Positions 1 to 8,117 of a stretch of 64,000 nt of DNA are shown piece after piece. Positions within the stretch are counted from its first letter, which is position 1; each line of letters starts with the position of its first letter. The translations under genes were made by a program, and so were the position numbers. The DNA comes from an uncultured Lachnospiraceae bacterium (GTDB lineage: Bacteria > Bacillota > Clostridia > Lachnospirales > Lachnospiraceae), in NCBI GenBank assembly GCA_910577115.1, contig CAJTMC010000020.1:1-64000 (forward strand), in the 5' to 3' direction. Below the pieces are notes generated by a model, which had not been told where the DNA came from, ran no database searches, and worked only from the letters and a program-made list of their open reading frames with translations.

Positions 1-22
1 AATTTGTGTCATAAAAGGGAGG

Positions 23-54
23 ATGCCAAGTAATCTGTCGACTACTTGGCATTT
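23..54 (+). terminator. Terminator-like hairpin of an upstream gene
   Basis: Perfect 10-bp arms ATGCCAAGTA (23-32) and TACTTGGCAT (43-52) around a 10-base loop, followed by TTATTATG. The U-tract is weak. It probably ends a gene lying left of the window. Bases 55-300 hold AT-rich leader or promoter sequence in which I found no convincing -35/-10 pair. Confidence 0.5.
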
Positions 55-304
55 ATTATGAAAAAGTTATTAATTAAGTATTATTATCGTTTGTCGATTA
101 GGTGCTTTGTTTCTCACCTGTGATTATAGTATAGAAAATTAAAATGTCTAAATCGTGTTGATTTATTTAATAAATTTTCAAAAAAATATGAACAATTTGT
201 GAACGTGAAAAAATTAACAGATGAAATCGTACATCAAGTCAGTTCCGATTTTTACAATTTTTTTACACATATAACGCCTACAATCTCTATATCAACACAC
301 GGAC

Positions 305-354
305 AAAGGCGTCCAAACTGACGAAAATTAAGTACGTCAGTTTGAACGCCTTTT
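305..354 (+). promoter_or_regulatory. Leader attenuator-type hairpin before the oxidase operon
   Basis: Arms 305-323 and 335-353 form a 19-bp stem with one mismatch, starting AAAGGCG and ending CGCCTTTT. It lies 27 bases upstream of the first start codon and ends in a short U-run. Its position after any promoter and before the first gene fits a transcription attenuator rather than an end-of-gene terminator. Similar AAAGGCG hairpins occur at 4794 and 22497, each before a nitrogen-related gene. Control by an antiterminator, for example of the ANTAR type, is inference. Confidence 0.6.
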
Positions 355-380
355 ATAATACAGGAAAGGAAGGATTGATT

Positions 381-704
381 ATGGCAGCAAGAATTGCGGA
401 ACATCCAATACTTGGAGTTCAGGAGAAAGGGGAAACCGTCAAATTCACATTTGACGGGAAAGAATTGGAAGGCTATGAAGGTGAACCAATCGCCGCCGCG
501 CTCAAAGCGTCAGGTCTTATGGTCCATCGATATACACAAAAAGAACACAAGCCGCGCGGAATTTTCTGTGCAATCGGAAGATGTACAGACTGCGTTATGG
601 TAGTAGACGGTGTGCCAAATGTCAGGACATGCATTACACCGCTCAAGGCAGGAATGGAAGTTCAGACACAGTACGGTGTCAGCGCAGAACCGTTTAAAGC
701 GTGA
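381..704 (+). CDS. (2Fe-2S)-binding subunit of a flavin dehydrogenase (HcnA/OoxA-type)
   Basis: Small 107-residue ferredoxin-like subunit that should pass electrons from the flavin subunits encoded just downstream. The cysteine pattern C-A-I-G-R-C-T-D-C followed by a later C (VRTCITP) is the plant-type [2Fe-2S] ligand set seen in sarcosine oxidase alpha N-termini, HcnA and opine oxidase small subunits. I chose the ATG at 381 because GGAAGGA precedes it; an in-frame start at 342 lies inside the leader hairpin. It is the first gene of the operon, 37 bases before the next. The amine or imino acid substrate cannot be read from sequence. Confidence 0.85.
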   Translation: MAARIAEHPILGVQEKGETVKFTFDGKELEGYEGEPIAAALKASGLMVHRYTQKEHKPRGIFCAIGRCTDCVMVVDGVPNVRTCITPLKAGMEVQTQYGVSAEPFKA

Positions 705-741
705 AAAAGAAGTTCTAAAATATAGAAATGAGGAAAAACAA

Positions 742-2316
742 ATGAAGCGATACGATTTAATTATTGTAGGAGCCGGTCCCGCGGGATTATCTGCGGCGAT
801 TGCGGCGGCAAAAAAAGGTTTAAACGTCGTTGTATTTGACGAAAACGAAAAGCCGGGCGGACAGCTTTTTAAACAAATACATAAATTTTTTGGCTCCAAG
901 GAGCACAGGGCAAAAGTCAGAGGATTTGTCATCGGCAGTCAGCTTCTTGAAGAGGCGGACGAGGCAGGTGTGCAGGTACAGCTTAACGCTACGGTTATCG
1001 GACTGTACCAGGATAAAGAAATCGTTGTAAGAATCGGAGCGGAAGTCCGCCATTACAAAGGTGACGCGATTATTATTGCCACAGGCGCCGCAGAAAATAT
1101 GGTGACGTTTCCTGGCTGGACGCTTCCCGGCGTTATTGGTGCAGGCGCGGCGCAGACAATGATGAATTTGCACGGCGTGCTCCCCGGAAAAAAGGTTTTA
1201 ATGCTTGGCTCGGGAAATGTGGGGCTTGTGGTTTCGTTTCAGTTGCTACAATGCGGCTGTGAGGTCGTCGCGCTCGTTGACGCGGCTCCTCGTGTCGGCG
1301 GTTACGGCGTCCATGCAGCAAAGGTTGCGAGGACGGGGGTTCCCTTCTATCTTTCGCACACAATCGTTGCGGCGGAGGGGGAAAACTGTGTGACAGGAGT
1401 GACTATCGCAGAAGTTGACAGCAATTTTCAGTTTATTACGGGAACGGAAAAGCATTTTGATGTGGATACAATTTGTCTTGCAGTCGGTCTTTCCCCCATG
1501 TCGCAGCTTTTAAAGATGGCAGGCTGCGCGATGGAGGACAACCCGAAACGCGGCGGTCAGGCGCCAATCTGCGACGAATACGGCAGAACTTCGATTCCGG
1601 GCATTATTGCGGCAGGCGATGTATCGGGAATTGAGGAGGCAAGCTCGGCGATGATTGAGGGACGCATGGCAGGAGTTGTTGCGGCAGAGTATTTAGGATA
1701 TATGGAAAAAGAAGAACTGGATACAGAGCTTGCTTCTTTGAATCAGGCTTTGGACGGACTGCGGCAGGGAATGTTTGCACCGAAAAACCGCGGACAGGCG
1801 ATTGAAAAGACGGAGGAAGGAATTGCGGTATCTGCAAATCTGTTAAAAAACGGATATGTTGCGGATGACGAGGTGGAGCGCTTCCCAGGCATCACACATC
1901 GGTCAGGCATTCATCCGGTAATCGAGTGTACGCAGAATATTCCCTGCAATCCTTGTCAGGACGCGTGTCCGAAAGGGTGCATTTCGATTGGTTCCAATAT
2001 CACTTCGCTTCCGATTGCCGTGGAAGGCCCGGAATGCATCAACTGCGGCATGTGCGTCGCAAGCTGTTCCGGACAGGCGATTTTTCTTGTTGATGAGGAC
2101 TGCGGTGACGGAACGGCAACGGTCACGATTCCCTATGAATTTCTTCCGCTTCCGGAGGCAGGAACAAAAGGCGACGCCTTAGGAAGGAACGGCAAAAAAG
2201 TCTGTGATGCAGAAGTTGTATCTGTGAAGAGCGTAAAGGCGTATGATAAGACAAATCTGCTTACCATGCGGATACCGAAGGAGTTTGCCATGAAAGCAAG
2301 ATTCTTTACCTTATAG
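742..2316 (+). CDS. NAD(P)/FAD-dependent oxidoreductase with C-terminal ferredoxin domain
   Basis: A 524-residue flavoprotein with an N-terminal Rossmann motif (IIVGAGPAGLSAA, near residue 7) and a second dinucleotide motif (LGSGNVG, near residue 155). Two cysteine clusters close to residues 401-412 (CNPCQDACPKGC) and 432-442 (CINCGMCVASC) should bind 4Fe-4S centres. The family includes HcnB, opine oxidase subunit A and the alpha subunit of archaeal dye-linked proline dehydrogenase. In classic HcnB the C-terminus carries a BFD-type 2Fe-2S domain; here that domain is a separate gene at 2373 and a bacterial ferredoxin domain takes its place. Start 742 gives the canonical MKRYDLIIVGAG beginning. 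Confidence 0.85.
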   Translation: MKRYDLIIVGAGPAGLSAAIAAAKKGLNVVVFDENEKPGGQLFKQIHKFFGSKEHRAKVRGFVIGSQLLEEADEAGVQVQLNATVIGLYQDKEIVVRIGAEVRHYKGDAIIIATGAAENMVTFPGWTLPGVIGAGAAQTMMNLHGVLPGKKVLMLGSGNVGLVVSFQLLQCGCEVVALVDAAPRVGGYGVHAAKVARTGVPFYLSHTIVAAEGENCVTGVTIAEVDSNFQFITGTEKHFDVDTICLAVGLSPMSQLLKMAGCAMEDNPKRGGQAPICDEYGRTSIPGIIAAGDVSGIEEASSAMIEGRMAGVVAAEYLGYMEKEELDTELASLNQALDGLRQGMFAPKNRGQAIEKTEEGIAVSANLLKNGYVADDEVERFPGITHRSGIHPVIECTQNIPCNPCQDACPKGCISIGSNITSLPIAVEGPECINCGMCVASCSGQAIFLVDEDCGDGTATVTIPYEFLPLPEAGTKGDALGRNGKKVCDAEVVSVKSVKAYDKTNLLTMRIPKEFAMKARFFTL

Positions 2317-2372
2317 AAAAAGCAATAGCGTAAATGATAAATCAAAAAGCTGTATAGGAGAGGATAAGCAAT

Positions 2373-2711
2373 ATGAATACAATCAATGATCGATCAAGAG
2401 AGATAGGACCATTTGTTTCAGGCGTCGATGACGATATGCTAATCTGCCGCTGTGAGGAAATCACAAAGGGCGAGATTCGAAAAGCGGTTCATGAAGGTAT
2501 GTGGACGATGACGGAAATCAGGAGATATTTGAGAACCGGAATGGGGCTTTGTCAGGGACAGACCTGTGCAAAGCTTGTAAAAGGAATTGTGGCGCGTGAG
2601 TTGGGCATTTCTCCCGCAGAGTTGGAGCCTGCCGCAAGCAGAGTCCCGATGCGCCCGATTGAAATGCGCATTTTTGCAAATGAAACTGAAGGGGGGCAGG
2701 ACTATGAGTAG
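2373..2711 (+). CDS. BFD-like (2Fe-2S)-binding protein
   Basis: A 112-residue protein whose core (residues about 23-75) matches the BFD/Fer2_BFD fold: CRCEE at one end and CQGQTC at the other supply four cysteines for a 2Fe-2S cluster. In related dehydrogenases this domain is fused to the FAD subunit; here it is free-standing. Its stop codon overlaps the start of the next gene by eight bases, so the two are probably translationally coupled. The likely role is electron transfer between the two flavoproteins of the complex. Confidence 0.8.
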   Translation: MNTINDRSREIGPFVSGVDDDMLICRCEEITKGEIRKAVHEGMWTMTEIRRYLRTGMGLCQGQTCAKLVKGIVARELGISPAELEPAASRVPMRPIEMRIFANETEGGQDYE

Positions 2712-3834
2712 GACAGCGGAAGTTGTCGTAATTGGCGGAGGAATCATCGGCTGCGCAATCAGCTACTATCTTGTTCAAAAGGGCGTTCATGTTATCTGTC
2801 TGGAAGGCTCGGACCACATCGGAAATGGTGGTTCTTCAAGAAATGGCGGTGGCGTCCGTCAGTCGGGAAGAGATCCAAGGGAACTTCCGCTCGTTATGTA
2901 TGGTATCAAACATTTTTGGCCTACGCTTTCGGAGGAGCTTGAAACGGACTGTGAATATCATCAGGACGGAAATCTTCGTCTGGGGAAAACGCAGAAACAT
3001 AAACAGATTTTAACGGAGCTTACAGAGCGTGCGGTGAAAGTGGGACTGGACGTGAAGATGATTGACGGCGATGAGGTTCGCCGTATTAATCCATATCTTT
3101 CCGAGGAGGTAACCTGTGCGAGCTGGTGCCCCACAGACGGACACGCAAACCCGCTTACAACGACCTTAGGATATTATAAGACTGCACGAAAAAAAGGCGT
3201 TCATTTTATCACAGGAGAGCAGGTTGTAGAATTAAAAAAAGTAAAGGGGGCGCTCAGAAAGGTCGTTTGTGCTTCCGGCAATATCTATGAGGGAGAAACT
3301 GTTGTTCTTGCAGCGGGCTATGAAAGCCGCAAGATTGCGGAAACCGTCGGCATTGACATTCCGATGCAGTCCGCAATGCTTGAGGCATTGGTGACAGAGG
3401 CGCAGCCGCATATGTTTGATCAAATGCTTGGTACGGCGGAGGCTGATTTTTATGGACATCAGACAAAGCACGGTTCGTTTGTGTTTGGCGGTTCGTCAGG
3501 GCTTGAAGGCTTTACAAAGGACAATGGAACGCCGATTTGCTATGCAAAGACAGCGCCTTGCATCTGTAGAGGAATCATACGGTATTTTCCGAATCTTGCG
3601 GACGCAAAAATTGTGCGTACCTGGGCGGGATGGATGGATAAGTGCGCGGACGGTGTGCCGGTTCTCGGAAAGGTCGCCGAGGTGCCGGGACTGGTTTTGG
3701 CATGCGGCTTCACCGGTCATGGATTCGGAATTGCGCCTGCCGCCGCACATCAACTGGCAGAACTGATTACAACCGGTCAGACAACAGTCGATTTGCACGA
3801 CTTGCGGTACGACAGATTCCATGCTAAAATTTGA
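2704..3834 (+). CDS. FAD-dependent amino/imino acid oxidoreductase (DadA/HcnC-type)
   Basis: A 376-residue D-amino-acid-oxidase-fold enzyme with the N-terminal dinucleotide motif VVVIGGGIIGCAISYYL and a C-terminal GLVLACGFTGHGFGIAP segment typical of glycine/sarcosine/proline oxidases and HcnC. It should be the substrate-oxidising subunit of the four-protein complex, giving an imine that hydrolyses to a keto acid or aldehyde. The start at 2704 follows GGGGGGCAGG and overlaps the preceding stop. With an ornithine-cyclodeaminase-like gene and a permease downstream, the substrate may be a cyclic imino acid or a secondary amine. This is inference. Confidence 0.8.
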   Translation: MSRTAEVVVIGGGIIGCAISYYLVQKGVHVICLEGSDHIGNGGSSRNGGGVRQSGRDPRELPLVMYGIKHFWPTLSEELETDCEYHQDGNLRLGKTQKHKQILTELTERAVKVGLDVKMIDGDEVRRINPYLSEEVTCASWCPTDGHANPLTTTLGYYKTARKKGVHFITGEQVVELKKVKGALRKVVCASGNIYEGETVVLAAGYESRKIAETVGIDIPMQSAMLEALVTEAQPHMFDQMLGTAEADFYGHQTKHGSFVFGGSSGLEGFTKDNGTPICYAKTAPCICRGIIRYFPNLADAKIVRTWAGWMDKCADGVPVLGKVAEVPGLVLACGFTGHGFGIAPAAAHQLAELITTGQTTVDLHDLRYDRFHAKI

Positions 3835-3870
3835 GCGTGACTTGCAGGGGATGATTGCACAGAGGTAATT

Positions 3871-4749
3871 ATGATATGGAAGAAAGACAGATTACGATCA
3901 ACACAGCCGTATTTGGTATTTGATACCACGGACTTTTTTCAGGAAGTTTATTTGCAGCAGGGAATTTCTCATTTTTATACATATCGTTTTCCAGAGGCAA
4001 AAGAAATCAGGCTGGTGCCGGACGGATGCATTGATTTGTCTTTTGATTATGACAATGGTAAAATGAGAGGCTGGGCGAGAGGAACGCCAATCCAATATAA
4101 GATTGAAACAAGACAGGAATATCATGATGTCTTTGGCGTCAGATTTATGCCGGGGGTCCAGCCGGAGCTGCTGCATGTGACAATGAAAGAGCTGTTTGAC
4201 AGATGCGTGCCTTTAGAACCGATTCTCAAAGGCGATCAGGGCTGGATGCAGGCATTGTCTGAAGAAACGGACTTTTATCAGCGGATTCGCGTATTTTTAG
4301 AGGCGTATACGAACGCGGAGCGTAAAAGAGAAAAACCGTATGGAAAAAATGAGCTTGTGCTTTCCATAAAGCAGATGGTTTATGATTCCGACGGCAAGAT
4401 AAAGGTGTCCGAGCTGGGAGAGCAGACCGGATATTCTGAACGGTATATTAACAAGGTTTTTATTGAGAAAATGGGCTTTTCTCCCAAAACGTTCTGCAAA
4501 ATCATACAGTTTCAGAGAGCCTTGGAATTTTTAAATTACGGAGCACCGGACAAAATGACGGATGCCGCCGTTGCGCTCGGCTATTATGACCAGCCGCAGT
4601 TTATACGGGACTTTACGCGTTATGCGGGAATCACGCCGAAGAACTACTTAAAGCTGGTAGAGGGAAAGCAGTATCAGGCGAAAATCAAGGACACAAAACT
4701 TTTGCAGCAAAAAGAGATAAGTAGTACCGATTTGTACAATGAAAAGTGA
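3871..4749 (+). CDS. AraC-family transcriptional regulator (DUF6597-type N-terminus)
   Basis: A 292-residue regulator. The N-terminal half (about 1-170) has the DPDGCIDL-like pattern (VPDGCIDLSF, then GVRFMPG) found in DUF6597 sensor domains. The C-terminal half carries two helix-turn-helix units ending in GYYDQPQFIRDFTRYAGITP, the AraC signature. It lies 36 bases after the oxidase gene and before the PII gene, in the same direction. It probably responds to the oxidised substrate or a product and controls this locus. GAGG precedes the ATG at 3871. Confidence 0.85.
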   Translation: MIWKKDRLRSTQPYLVFDTTDFFQEVYLQQGISHFYTYRFPEAKEIRLVPDGCIDLSFDYDNGKMRGWARGTPIQYKIETRQEYHDVFGVRFMPGVQPELLHVTMKELFDRCVPLEPILKGDQGWMQALSEETDFYQRIRVFLEAYTNAERKREKPYGKNELVLSIKQMVYDSDGKIKVSELGEQTGYSERYINKVFIEKMGFSPKTFCKIIQFQRALEFLNYGAPDKMTDAAVALGYYDQPQFIRDFTRYAGITPKNYLKLVEGKQYQAKIKDTKLLQQKEISSTDLYNEK

Positions 4750-4793
4750 TGAGGAAAAAATAAAATAAGGAAAACAAAATAAAAACAAAGGAC

Positions 4794-4825
4794 AAAGGCG
4801 TCTGACAAAACTGTCGGGCGCTTTT
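4794..4825 (+). promoter_or_regulatory. Leader hairpin before the PII/permease genes
   Basis: AAAGGCGTCTGACA (4794-4807) pairs with TGTCGGGCGCTTT (4812-4824) through one bulged G and two G-U pairs, with a four-base loop and a U-run. It lies between the regulator stop (4749) and the PII start (4895), and shares GGACAAAGGCGTC with the hairpin at 305. It could end the first transcript, attenuate the second, or both. Confidence 0.6.
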
Positions 4826-4894
4826 TCTATGCAAATGCTTTATGCGAATGCTTTCTGAAAACGCGAAACTTGCATAGAAGGAGAGGAGGACATT

Positions 4895-5242
4895 ATGGGA
4901 TTTTCAAAAGTTGAAGTTGTGACATCCATGAACAAGCTGGACAATTTAAAGACCGCGCTCAGTAAGCTTGGGGTAAGCGGAATAACAGTTGTGCAGGCGA
5001 TTGGCTGCGGCGTACAGAAGGGAACGTTTGAGTACGAGGCAGAACAAAACGCGGAAATGGAGCTTTTGCCAAAGCAGCTCATCATCATCGTTGTGGAGGA
5101 TGAGATTGTGGAAAAGGTAATTGAAACGATTAAGAAGGAGCTGTATACAGGTCATATCGGCGACGGAAAAATTTTTGTCACACCGCTCTCGAACGTGATT
5201 CGGGTAAGGACAGGAGAGGAAGGCACGGAGGCTCTGAAATAG
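4895..5242 (+). CDS. PII-family nitrogen regulatory-like protein with divergent T-loop
   Basis: A 115-residue GlnB/GlnK-fold protein. The B-loop TGHIGDGKIFV and the C-terminal RVRTGE are conserved, so ATP binding is likely. The T-loop between KG and LPK keeps the normal 14-residue length but lacks the YRGAEY motif: the positions of Tyr46 and Tyr51 are Glu and Ala (TFEYEAEQNAEMEL). Uridylylation at Tyr51 is therefore impossible. It is followed by an APC permease instead of an ammonium channel, which suggests it gates or reports on amino-acid uptake. GGAGAGGAGG gives a strong start at 4895. Confidence 0.85.
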   Translation: MGFSKVEVVTSMNKLDNLKTALSKLGVSGITVVQAIGCGVQKGTFEYEAEQNAEMELLPKQLIIIVVEDEIVEKVIETIKKELYTGHIGDGKIFVTPLSNVIRVRTGEEGTEALK

Positions 5243-5266
5243 GAAGATTTGCCTTGGAGTAAGGAT

Positions 5267-5307
5267 ACTGTGAAAAAGAAATATTTCACAGTGCAGCAGG
5301 AATGGAG
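5267..5307 (+). repeat. Palindromic repeat carrying the permease ribosome site
   Basis: ACTGTGAAA (5267-5275) and TTTCACAGT (5284-5292) form a perfect 9-bp stem, followed after a few bases by GGAATGGAGGG just before the permease ATG. The arrangement matches copies near 19744 (minus strand) and 49678: a TGTGAAAA...TTTTCACA stem, then an AATGGAG ribosome site. Confidence 0.6.
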
Positions 5308-5314
5308 GGCTATT

Positions 5315-6772
5315 ATGGAAGAAAAGAAACTGGGACTGCCAAGCGTCATCTCAACAGGCGTCGGACTGATTGTTGCGACAAGCTGCTTGATGTCATTGGG
5401 GCAGGGGACAGGGATCCTTGGAACCGGATTTATTATATCAATGATTCTTGCATGTTTTATTAACATCTGCACAGCCTTGTGTATGGCGGAGCTGAATGCG
5501 GTTATGCCGAATCTCACAGGCGGACTTGCGCAGTATACACTGGCAGGAATCGGACCGTTTGTTACAATTGTAACAATGGTTGGCGGATATATCGTGTGTC
5601 AGTCTATTGCAGGATCCGTCGAGTGTGCGATGTTTGGAAACGCAATCAATACGGTATTTGATACGGGAATTCCGTCAAGTGTTTTCTGTATCTTTTTACT
5701 GGTCGTGCTGATTACGGCAAATCTGCTCGGTGTGGATATGTTCGCAAAAATCCAAAATGTTGTAGCGTATGGGTTGATTATCTCACTGGTGATTATGGGA
5801 ATTCTTGGAGCTTTTGGCTTGGGAACCGGACAGAAGGTAGAACAGGCGACGAATCTTGCAGGTTCGTTTTCGGATTGCTTTGCCTTGTTGGGATTGGCGT
5901 TTTTCCTGTTTATCGGCTGTGAGTTTGTCATTCCGATTTCCGTGAATGTAAAAAACGAAAGGAAAAACGTTCCGCTTGGAATGGTATTGAGCCTGTTAAT
6001 TATCCTTGGCATGCAGATTGTTGTCGTTATCGGAATGGGGCATTACACAAGATTTGAAGATTTGGCGCAGAGTCCTTCGCCGCACATTTTATATGGAAAT
6101 GCATTGTTGGGATACATCGGTTCCTTATGGATGATTTTAGTATCGATTTTCGCCGTCATCAGTACGGTCAATTCGGCAATCAGTTTTCTCTCTTATATGT
6201 GTGCGGGCATGGCGAAAATTAATCTGATGCCGTCCATCTTTTTAAAGAAAAACAAGAGAGGCGCGTACTATGTGGGGGTCCTGATGATTGGTGCAGTCAT
6301 GATTCTCATCAATGCAACCGGTTTATCGACGAGCGACTCGCTCTCGTTTATGATTTTGGTAGCGATTGTATTTTGGATGGTTTCGTATGTGATTGCGGAC
6401 ATCAATGTGCTGATATTCCGGCATCGGCTGCCGAAGGCGCCCCGAACCTTTAAGGTTCCGTTTGGACCGGTGATTCCGGTGATTGCCGTGGTAGGAAATT
6501 TATTTATGATATGGAATATAGACGGCGACCCGGCGGTTCGGAATTTGATTTTTATGATTGACGGAATGATATTTTTGGCGCTTGCAATCTATGCAGTACT
6601 GTGGTGTAAGCTGAAGCTAAAGCGCCCCATGTTCCGACCGATTCCCGTCCATGAAGTCATGGCGATGGAAAATTCGTTGTACTTGGTTGCGCATAAAAAA
6701 ATACGAAAATACAAATCGGAAAATATGTGTAAAGGCACAAATTCGCAAGCTGAGAAAGGAGAAGTTTGTTAA
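5315..6772 (+). CDS. APC-superfamily amino acid permease
   Basis: A 485-residue integral membrane protein with about 12 hydrophobic segments. The N-terminal stretch GLPSVISTGVGLIVATS and the helix GGLAQYTLAGIG are typical of amino acid-polyamine-organocation permeases. The ATG at 5315 follows GGAGG; the open frame extends upstream through a repeat hairpin and I leave that out. Its stop is one base before the next start, so the two genes are coupled. The C-terminal tail (about the last ten residues) is encoded by a sequence resembling a repeat copy. It probably imports the substrate of the upstream dehydrogenase. Confidence 0.85.
   Translation: MEEKKLGLPSVISTGVGLIVATSCLMSLGQGTGILGTGFIISMILACFINICTALCMAELNAVMPNLTGGLAQYTLAGIGPFVTIVTMVGGYIVCQSIAGSVECAMFGNAINTVFDTGIPSSVFCIFLLVVLITANLLGVDMFAKIQNVVAYGLIISLVIMGILGAFGLGTGQKVEQATNLAGSFSDCFALLGLAFFLFIGCEFVIPISVNVKNERKNVPLGMVLSLLIILGMQIVVVIGMGHYTRFEDLAQSPSPHILYGNALLGYIGSLWMILVSIFAVISTVNSAISFLSYMCAGMAKINLMPSIFLKKNKRGAYYVGVLMIGAVMILINATGLSTSDSLSFMILVAIVFWMVSYVIADINVLIFRHRLPKAPRTFKVPFGPVIPVIAVVGNLFMIWNIDGDPAVRNLIFMIDGMIFLALAIYAVLWCKLKLKRPMFRPIPVHEVMAMENSLYLVAHKKIRKYKSENMCKGTNSQAEKGEVC
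6735..6761 (+). repeat. Degenerate copy of the RBS-bearing palindromic repeat
   Basis: GCACAAATTCGCAAGCTGAG (6735-6754) followed by AAAGGAG resembles GCCCAAATTGGCAGGCTGAG (49720-49739) followed by CAAGAATGGAG. It overlaps the 3' end of the permease gene and supplies the ribosome site of the next gene. Confidence 0.4.
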
Positions 6773-6773
6773 A

Positions 6774-7910
6774 ATGAGTTACCCAAAGATTGATTTTTTA
6801 TATTTAAGTGAAGAGGACATGATTGCAGCAGGCGTAAAGGATATGAAGGGCTGCGTAGAGGCGATGGAGGAAATGTTTAAGCTCATGAAAATCGGAGATT
6901 ACCGCATGGGCGGCATCAACGGCAATTCTCATGGGTGTATGGTGATGTTTCCGGAAAAATCGGAATTTCCGGAAATGCCTGTTGACGGACCGGACAGACG
7001 GTTTATGGCGATGCCGGCATATCTTGGCGGAAAATTTGACATGGCAGGCATGAAATGGTATGGTTCCAATGTGGAGAACAGGCAAAAGGGACTTCCAAGG
7101 TCGATTTTGATGCTGGTTTTAAACGACAAGGATACAGGCGCACCGCTTGCGTTTATGTCCGCCAATATTTTATCGGCATACAGAACAGGGGCTGTTCCGG
7201 GCGTCGGCTTCAAATATTTTGCACGGGAGGATGCGGACACGATTGGTATTGTCGGTCCCGGCGTTATGAGCATGACTGCGCTTGCCGCGGCGATGGCGGT
7301 TCGTCCGTCGCTTAAGACCATAAAGGTCAAAGGAAGAGGTCAGGAATCCCTCCATGCATTTATGGAACATGCGAAAGCGGAATATGCGGGAGTGGAGATT
7401 TATGCAGTGGATTCCATTGAGGAGGCGGTCAGGGATTCTGATATCGTATCGGTGTCAACCTCATCACCGACAGGCGATCCGAGTCTTTATCCGTATATTG
7501 ATGAAAAATGGATTAAGCCGGGAGCAATCATTGAGTCGACGGCAGCCCTCCGCTTTGATGACGATTTCATTATCAACCGCGCAAGAACGGTAACGGACAA
7601 CATTAAGCTTTATGAAGCGTGGGAAGAGGAAATGCGTCCGAATGCCTACCACACCGTTCCGATTCCGGCAGTCCGGGTAGAGGATTTGATTGCGGAAGGA
7701 AAAATGAAGTCGGATCAGATTGACGATCTTGGAGATGTGCTTGTAGGAAATATTCCGGTACATAGAAAAGAAGACGAGATCATAATCTATTCCGTAGGAG
7801 GAATGCCGACAGAGGACGTGGCATGGGGAACGATGGTTTATCGAAATGCCCTTGAAAAAGGCATTGGAACGAAGCTGAATCTGTGGAACACGCCGCAGAT
7901 GATGGTTTAA
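6774..7910 (+). CDS. Ornithine cyclodeaminase/mu-crystallin family protein (tyramine oxidase subunit B-type)
   Basis: A 378-residue NAD(P)-binding protein of the ornithine cyclodeaminase/alanine dehydrogenase/ketimine reductase superfamily. The Rossmann segment is DTIGIVGPGVMSMTALAAA around residue 155, and SAYRTGAVPGVGFKYFA is the conserved substrate/NAD region. Family members deaminate ornithine cyclically, reduce cyclic imines or oxidise amino acids. Some clostridial relatives are named tyramine oxidase subunit B in databases, but the real reaction is unknown. It is the last gene of the operon and is followed by a clear terminator. A cyclic imine made by the DadA-like enzyme would be a sensible substrate. 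Confidence 0.75.
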   Translation: MSYPKIDFLYLSEEDMIAAGVKDMKGCVEAMEEMFKLMKIGDYRMGGINGNSHGCMVMFPEKSEFPEMPVDGPDRRFMAMPAYLGGKFDMAGMKWYGSNVENRQKGLPRSILMLVLNDKDTGAPLAFMSANILSAYRTGAVPGVGFKYFAREDADTIGIVGPGVMSMTALAAAMAVRPSLKTIKVKGRGQESLHAFMEHAKAEYAGVEIYAVDSIEEAVRDSDIVSVSTSSPTGDPSLYPYIDEKWIKPGAIIESTAALRFDDDFIINRARTVTDNIKLYEAWEEEMRPNAYHTVPIPAVRVEDLIAEGKMKSDQIDDLGDVLVGNIPVHRKEDEIIIYSVGGMPTEDVAWGTMVYRNALEKGIGTKLNLWNTPQMMV

Positions 7911-7923
7911 ACAGATGATTTTG

Positions 7924-7957
7924 GGTGCATGGCAAAAACAATGCCGTGCACCTTTTT
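7924..7957 (+). terminator. Rho-independent terminator of the oxidase operon
   Basis: GGTGCATGGCA (7924-7934) pairs with TGCCGTGCACC (7942-7952), 11 bp with one G-U, followed by TTTTT. Confidence 0.85.
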
Positions 7958-8048
7958 GGTATATTTGTCAAAAATCTTACTGAAAAATTATTGCTTTGGA
8001 CATATAGCCAAACATATAAAAGTATGATACACTCATATCAATAAAATG

Positions 8049-8064
8049 TGACAAACGATTGACA
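8049..8064. promoter_or_regulatory. LacI-type operator upstream of GH32
   Basis: TGACAAACGATTGACA is an imperfect palindrome centred on CG (6 of 8 positions symmetric) and shares ACGATTGACA-like sequence with the better palindrome at 12917. A -10-like TATGAT lies upstream at 8023-8028, so the site would sit just after the transcription start. The likely binder is the LacI-family protein encoded at 9823. Confidence 0.55.
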
Positions 8065-8117
8065 TACAGGATTGGAAAAACAGGGTAAGTGAAAATAAGA
8101 TATGTGAGGTAGAATCA

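Noticed and set aside
381..3834. Hydrogen cyanide synthase HcnABC
   Set aside because: The subunits are of that superfamily, but the free BFD protein, extra ferredoxin domain, permease and cyclodeaminase-like gene point to catabolism, and the organism type is anaerobic.
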